Source of the DNA: UBA699 sp050261915
GTDB taxonomy: Bacteria; Bacillota; Clostridia; Clostridiales; Clostridiaceae
Assembly (NCBI GenBank): GCA_050261915.1
Contig: JBLNDT010000014.1
Location: 1-46,072, forward strand
Length of the DNA: 46,072 bases
Direction of reading: 5' to 3'
Shown here: positions 41,896-46,072 of the stretch, one piece after another
Layout: every line of letters begins with the position of its first letter
Position numbering within the stretch: position 1 is the stretch's first letter
The notes under the pieces: generated by a model
What the model was told of the DNA's origin: nothing
Seen by the model: the letters and a program-made list of their open reading frames with translations, nothing else
The model's database searches: none
Translations under genes and position numbers: made by a program

Positions 41896-43029
41896 TTAAT
41901 ATTCATTTCTATTGAGTTGGTTTATTTTAACCTCCACATTAACCTTTATTTTTGAATTGCTTACTACTTCATCCCAATCTTTCTCTTTATTTCTTCCATA
42001 TTTTGCAGCACTAATCCTTCCTAACCCCAATAAATCCTTTTTATATTCTTTCTGCATTTTTTCTATGAAACTGTTGCACCTGGTTTGAATATCTTTTTCC
42101 ATATCCTCTTTGAATTTTTTTTGTACCTTTGGATCAGTTGATAATTTTTCATATAATGTATTTGATGTGATAGCACCACTAAATTTTATATTTATTGTAT
42201 ATTCATATTTACCGGTTTCTTTATCTTTATTGCACTTTACATTTTTATTTGTTTCAGCTTCATAAGTAATGCTTTTATTTGAATTGCCAGTAAGTGCTAA
42301 TGCCCCTCTAACTTTATTTTCTTTTAGAATATTTAATAGCAAAGTATCTTTCATATTTAACTTTCCAATCATCTTATCTTCTTTAAATATAGCCATACCG
42401 TCAATTTGTATTCGTCCTTCCTTAATTGAAATGTAAGGTAAACAAAAACTCCTTCCTTCAGCTTTTTGTCTTACCATTATATCTATAGCATTATAACTGT
42501 CTGAAAAAAAACTGAAATTCTGCATATTTTCTACTAGTCCTTCTAAGTACTCTCCTGGATTGTTGAATTCCTTAGATTGATACTCCATTATATCTTTGGC
42601 TTTTCCACTACAAACAATTGTAACATGGTTATCATTTATCAATGGATTACTATATAAGATATTGTTTAAAAACTCTATTCCATATTTTGCTGTTTCTTCA
42701 CTAATAATATTTACCCTCTCTGTACCTAAAAGGAATGTCCTGTTTGAATGACTCTGTCTATCTATTCTTGTTTCTGATAAATTCATACCTGAACCTGAAT
42801 GATTAGTAGTTCCACTCTGTTTATAATCTTTAAATAAGAAAACGTTTATGGGAATACTATACTGCACATTACCATTTATATTATTGTCAATATCCCATCC
42901 TATACAATTAGTTATATCCAGCTCCTCCACTGTTTTATATAATTTTTTTCTTGGAAATGCTCCAATAATTATGCTAATCATCAACATAAAAAATATTATC
43001 TTATACTTCCGGGATATTATCTTTTTCAT
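41896..43029 (-). CDS. spore germinant receptor C subunit, copy 2 (Ger(x)C family)
   Basis: 377 residues, the same length as copy 1 and clearly paralogous along its whole length (GTERVNIISEETAKYGIEF and the AAKYGRNKEKDWDEVV tail are near-identical blocks). It also lacks the lipobox: the N-terminal helix (IIFFMLMISIIIGAFP) is followed by RKKLYKTVEELDITNCIGWDID with no cysteine at the expected cleavage point. The start is ATG at 43029 with AAGAAGGT upstream; the gene overlaps gerB copy 2 by 29 nt. Confidence 0.88.
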   Translation of the reverse strand: MKKIISRKYKIIFFMLMISIIIGAFPRKKLYKTVEELDITNCIGWDIDNNINGNVQYSIPINVFLFKDYKQSGTTNHSGSGMNLSETRIDRQSHSNRTFLLGTERVNIISEETAKYGIEFLNNILYSNPLINDNHVTIVCSGKAKDIMEYQSKEFNNPGEYLEGLVENMQNFSFFSDSYNAIDIMVRQKAEGRSFCLPYISIKEGRIQIDGMAIFKEDKMIGKLNMKDTLLLNILKENKVRGALALTGNSNKSITYEAETNKNVKCNKDKETGKYEYTINIKFSGAITSNTLYEKLSTDPKVQKKFKEDMEKDIQTRCNSFIEKMQKEYKKDLLGLGRISAAKYGRNKEKDWDEVVSNSKIKVNVEVKINQLNRNEY

Positions 43030-44107
43030 TTTTCAATACCTTCTTTATAAATATTATTAATACGATTGTGACTATAAATAAAATATTGAATAAAAAAAGC
43101 TTAGGCACTATTTCTGATGCTATTTTTCTCCTCTGAGCCTCGTTACCATACAATGTGGACAAATACATTAAAAACGGTAATATACAAACATTTATAATTT
43201 TTCTTTTTATCCTAGTTACATCACTTATTATAAAAGTTGTATAATAATACTGATTAGAAAAAGTTTTAAATAGTATTATGCTCCAGAGGAACATAAATAT
43301 AAATCTAAAGCTGGTAACAAATGGTACTTTTACACTATCTGTTACTGACACAAAGGCCCATAAACATTTTGGAATAATATCAACTCCAAGGTAATAAATT
43401 GTTATAAATGTAATCCAAGTATAAATCAATGCTGTGATTAATATGGCTTTAAAAAATGCTCCTGTTATCTTGTTCTTATCTCTAATAAAAGCTGGTATTA
43501 ATAATATAGCCTCTACAGGTGCATATGCAAAAATAGTTTCCTTACTTCCTAAAATAATATTTTTCACACCTGACCCTAAAATAGGGCTTACATTAAGAAT
43601 GCTTCCCTCTTTAATCCCTACAATAGGTAATATAACCATAAATACAGTTAATACAAATATTAATTCATTCACTCTTGCTAATGCCTTCAAACCTTTTCCC
43701 GAAGCATAAGCCCCCAGAATAAATGTTATAATATATATTTGCATTGGATCTAGAAATATAACAATGTACATTCTTAACAGATTGCTATACCCTGCCGCCA
43801 TGGCGGTGCCAATAGCTATAAATTGAAATGCAAATATAAAATTTAATACATTCCCTAAAAACTTTCCAAAAAACTTTCGGCTCAAATCTAATATATTTGC
43901 TTCTGGATAATTTTTGAATATATATCTTGATAAAAGCATTACTAATAATGGATACACCGCACCTAAAAATACTGAAATCCACCCGTCCTGTTTTGATGTT
44001 GACATAACATCATTAGGCAGTATAAGGGCTCCTATTCCTACCATTGTCCCTACCATTAAACAGGTCACTTCACTGGATGAAAGTAATCCATATTCACTTT
44101 TATTCAT
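43001..44107 (-). CDS. spore germinant receptor B subunit, copy 2 (GerAB-type permease)
   Basis: A 368-residue ten-helix permease, the paralogue of the copy-1 subunit. The N-terminal LLSSSEVTCLMVGTMVGIGALILPND and TSKQDGWISVFLGAVYPL blocks are conserved, and so is PAFIRDKNKI in the middle. Differences are spread through the helices that would line a ligand pocket, which suits a changed germinant, though this is inference. The start at 44107 is set by alignment with copy 1 and a GAGGTAATG site; an in-frame ATG 6 nt earlier is possible. Confidence 0.92.
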   Translation of the reverse strand: MNKSEYGLLSSSEVTCLMVGTMVGIGALILPNDVMSTSKQDGWISVFLGAVYPLLVMLLSRYIFKNYPEANILDLSRKFFGKFLGNVLNFIFAFQFIAIGTAMAAGYSNLLRMYIVIFLDPMQIYIITFILGAYASGKGLKALARVNELIFVLTVFMVILPIVGIKEGSILNVSPILGSGVKNIILGSKETIFAYAPVEAILLIPAFIRDKNKITGAFFKAILITALIYTWITFITIYYLGVDIIPKCLWAFVSVTDSVKVPFVTSFRFIFMFLWSIILFKTFSNQYYYTTFIISDVTRIKRKIINVCILPFLMYLSTLYGNEAQRRKIASEIVPKLFLFNILFIVTIVLIIFIKKVLKNEKDNIPEV

Positions 44108-45584
44108 CTGCATTACCTCTAAAAGTTTTTCTAAAATTTGTTTGTCTATTTTTATTATTATTAGGTATCCCCACTGGTCTTTTATTCATCATCCAAAGCG
44201 GCGCTCTAATAAGTGAATCTTTAAAGTCACTTTTGTGAATTGAAAAATAAGGTACCCCTATACTTTCTAGTGAACAGATATGCACTGTAATAAAATACCA
44301 CCCTGCAGCAATTCCATATATCCCAAAGAAATTTGCAACTATTAACATTGGAAAACTGAGCATCCTAATAGCCAATGACATGTCATAATTGGGAATCAAA
44401 AATGTAGCTACTGTGACTATTCCTATAACAAGCAGTGTAGCTGGGCTTACAATCCTTGCCTTTATAGCTGCATCTCCTATAATAATTCCTCCTACCACAC
44501 TCAATGTCTGGCCTACCTTTAAGGGAAGCCTTAATCCTCCTTCTCTTAGGAATTCCACTATTATTTCCATTGTAAGAATTTCCAAGAATGGATCTAAAGG
44601 AATGCCGACCCTTGATTCTGCTATAGGTAGAATAAATTTAATGGGTATAAGTTCTCCATTAAATTTAATTAAAGTTAAATATATAGAAGGAAATGTAATT
44701 ATTATAAATATTACAAGTATTCTTAGGATTCTTGTAATATTTGAAGCAACTGTTCTTTGGGAATAGTCCTCTACAGCTTGAAAGAACTCAATAAATGATG
44801 CAGGTAAAGTTATAACTGCTGGAGTTCCTTCAAGTATTATGGCAATTTTACCCTCCATAATACTTGATTCAATTTTATCCGGCCTCTCGGAAGTGTAAGA
44901 CTGTGGAAAGAAGGAAAATGTACTATCCTCAATATACTGCTGGATAAAGCCTATAAGAGGAATACTATCCGTATCAATAGCAGTGATTCTCTTTCTCAAT
45001 TCGTTTAACACATCTTTATCCACAATATCATCAATATATACCATTACCAAATCAGATTGGGTTCTTTTACCCAAAGTAATATTTTCAAACACAAGCTTTT
45101 CGTCTTTTATTCTTCTTCTTAGTATGCTTACATTAGTTTCAAGTTTTTCCACAAACCCTTCTCTAGTACCTCTAATAGCTGCTTCATTTACAGGTTCCGA
45201 AATTGCCCTGAATTCTCCTCCAGAAGTATCAACTATAATAAGCTCAGCATTATTCTGCATAAGTATTACAGCTTTTCCTCTTTTCAATGCATTAATGGCA
45301 ATATCTAAATCTGATTGAACTTGAGTATTGCTTGATGTAATATACTTTTTTGATAAATATTCTGCGAGATTAGGCTTAGAACCAAATTCTTCTTTGGCAT
45401 TTATCATAAGTGGTTTTAAAATATCATTATCAACAAGCTCCTTATTTGTTATACCATTTACAAATATTACTGCACATTCAAGTTCAACCCCAGTGCCAAT
45501 CAAAATATTTTTAATTACTATGGGACTTTTTTCTCCTATTCTTGTCTTAATTGAATTAATTCTATTTTCAAGGTCCAAATTCAT
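44100..45584 (-). CDS. spore germinant receptor A subunit, copy 2 (GerAA type)
   Basis: A 494-residue GerA-family protein with the same domain layout as copy 1: a soluble N-terminal part with VNEAAIRGTREGFVEKLETN and LRRRIKDEK, then a membrane part with the AESRVGIPLDPFLEIL signature. By eye about two thirds of residues match copy 1 in the membrane half and fewer in the first 120 residues. The start at 45584 has AAAGGG 9 nt upstream; an ATG three codons earlier abuts that site. It heads ger operon 2, and the intact permease terminator lies just upstream. Confidence 0.93.
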   Translation of the reverse strand: MNLDLENRINSIKTRIGEKSPIVIKNILIGTGVELECAVIFVNGITNKELVDNDILKPLMINAKEEFGSKPNLAEYLSKKYITSSNTQVQSDLDIAINALKRGKAVILMQNNAELIIVDTSGGEFRAISEPVNEAAIRGTREGFVEKLETNVSILRRRIKDEKLVFENITLGKRTQSDLVMVYIDDIVDKDVLNELRKRITAIDTDSIPLIGFIQQYIEDSTFSFFPQSYTSERPDKIESSIMEGKIAIILEGTPAVITLPASFIEFFQAVEDYSQRTVASNITRILRILVIFIIITFPSIYLTLIKFNGELIPIKFILPIAESRVGIPLDPFLEILTMEIIVEFLREGGLRLPLKVGQTLSVVGGIIIGDAAIKARIVSPATLLVIGIVTVATFLIPNYDMSLAIRMLSFPMLIVANFFGIYGIAAGWYFITVHICSLESIGVPYFSIHKSDFKDSLIRAPLWMMNKRPVGIPNNNKNRQTNFRKTFRGNADE

Positions 45585-45612
45585 ACTTATCATCCCTTTA
45601 GTTATTTATAAA

Positions 45613-45643
45613 TAGTTATTTGCAGAATACATGATAATATACA
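45613..45643 (-). promoter_or_regulatory. candidate sigma-G promoter of ger operon 2
   Basis: On the minus strand TGTATA (45643-45638), an 18-nt spacer and ATAACTA (45619-45613). The -35 is identical to copy 1, while the -10 keeps only AACTA. The position, about 30 nt before the gerA start, is suitable. Confidence 0.38.
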
Positions 45644-45651
45644 AAAAAAAT

Positions 45652-45674
45652 AAAAAGCCTTATTCAGGCTTTTT
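45652..45674 (-). terminator. terminator of the amino-acid permease gene
   Basis: A 9-bp stem AAAAAGCCT/AGGCTTTTT with a 5-nt loop, followed on the minus strand by ATTTTTTTT. Only its distal half (AATAAAAAGCCT) exists in front of ger operon 1, because the duplication broke inside this hairpin. Confidence 0.85.
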
Positions 45675-45684
45675 ATATTACTAA

Positions 45685-46072
45685 TTATTTTTTTCTCATA
45701 AAGTAAACTGGTAATCCAATTAAAGTTAATGCTAATCCAAGTCCAGCATTGCTTGGCTGAGTGAATATTGTGTTTATAACAATATACAATCCACCAATTA
45801 TTGCTATAAGTGGAATTATTGGGTATAGTGGAACTTTATATGGTCTTACTAATTCTGGTCTGTTCTTTCTAAGTACAAACAATGCAACAAATGTCATTAC
45901 ATAGAATATCCAGATTACAAACATTGCAAGGTCTGTTAACAAGTCGAATTGCTTTGAGAATGTTAAAATTATTGATAAAACTGTCATAAGTATAGCACAG
46001 TTTATTGGTGTTCCAAATTTAGGGCTTAATTTTGCAAATACATTGCTGAATGGCATTCTGTTTTCAGCAGCT
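45685..46072 (-). CDS. APC-family amino-acid permease, C-terminal part
   Basis: Only the last roughly 129 codons are in the window. The frame stays open to the edge (…AAENRMPFSNVFAKLSPKFGTP), so the ATG at 46056 is internal. The conserved loop before helix 9 (the FAKLSPKFGTPI pattern of LAT/SteT-like exchangers) is followed by four hydrophobic segments and a loop with RKNRPELVRPYKVPLYPIIP, typical of this branch. It probably transports an amino acid across the cell membrane; specificity cannot be told. It ends in MRKK and its terminator is 11 nt downstream. Confidence 0.85.
   Translation of the reverse strand, partial: AAENRMPFSNVFAKLSPKFGTPINCAILMTVLSIILTFSKQFDLLTDLAMFVIWIFYVMTFVALFVLRKNRPELVRPYKVPLYPIIPLIAIIGGLYIVINTIFTQPSNAGLGLALTLIGLPVYFMRKK

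Larger units (their letters stand above)
37714..45660. repeat. tandem segmental duplication of the germinant-receptor operon
   Basis: Unit 1 (37714-41788) and unit 2 (41783-45660) each contain, in the same order, flavin-reductase 3' sequence, its terminator, gerC, gerB, gerA and the upstream block ending AATAAAAAGCCT. The unit junction is at AAGCCT (41783-41788), which is also the sequence at 37714-37719 in flavin reductase and at 45655-45660 in the permease terminator. The protein copies have diverged substantially, so the event is old. Confidence 0.85.

Noticed and set aside
41724..41906. A 60-codon minus-strand ORF between the ger operons
   Set aside because: It is the antisense reading of the flavin-reductase remnant and terminator and lacks a start signal.
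1..46072. CRISPR arrays, prophage or toxin-antitoxin modules
   Set aside because: No regularly spaced repeats, no phage structural genes and no recognisable toxin-antitoxin pair were seen on either strand.

Overview
The window is AT-rich and almost fully coding. It carries alpha/beta-type small acid-soluble spore protein, GerA-type germinant receptor and sporulation-type deacetylase genes, a T-box on valS and a preQ1 riboswitch on queT, so it reads as chromosome of an anaerobic spore-former of the Clostridium group. Species cannot be named from what is visible.

Layout. 1-2.1 kb: tRNA-Val (UAC, cut by the window edge), hslO, a methyltransferase and a spore-protein gene, all on the minus strand. 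2.2-7.7 kb: a complete oppABCDF oligopeptide transporter operon (minus). 8-10.6 kb: asd-dapA-dapB (plus). 10.7-17.8 kb: a minus-strand operon of an iron-sulfur/flavin electron-transfer subunit, a FAD oxidoreductase and an aminotransferase, in which the FAD gene is split by a 3,749-bp element. 18-18.7 kb: dapH, which with asd, dapA, dapB and the aminotransferase makes most of the N-acetyl branch of diaminopimelate synthesis. 18.7-22 kb: an SSB-like protein, a PdaB-like deacetylase, a DUF4364 protein, a YVTN-type propeller and a TSCPD protein. 22-26.3 kb: folC and valS under a T-box. 26.4-30.6 kb: one 1,424-residue activase/dehydratase-like protein. 30.9-35.1 kb: a TPR protein, then M16 protease, recX, transglutaminase and a second deacetylase on the minus strand. 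35.2-38 kb: preQ1 riboswitch-queT, a DEAD-box helicase and a flavin reductase. 38-45.6 kb: two tandem gerA-gerB-gerC operons (minus). The window ends inside an amino-acid permease.

The most interesting system is at 12.86-16.61 kb. A large serine recombinase, an AgrB-like peptide-processing membrane protease, an AgrC-like sensor kinase and a 47-residue ORF are packed between two 22-bp imperfect direct repeats (18 of 22 identical). The repeats sit inside the FAD oxidoreductase gene. Removing exactly 3,749 bp rejoins the two halves in frame as about 425 codons. This resembles the sigK skin element in architecture, but with quorum-sensing-type cargo and a metabolic or redox gene as host. No AgrD peptide and no response regulator are visible in it.

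The second notable structure is the tandem germinant-receptor duplication. The junction can be read directly: a decayed fragment of the flavin reductase gene lies between the two operons, fused at a 6-bp microhomology to half of the permease terminator.
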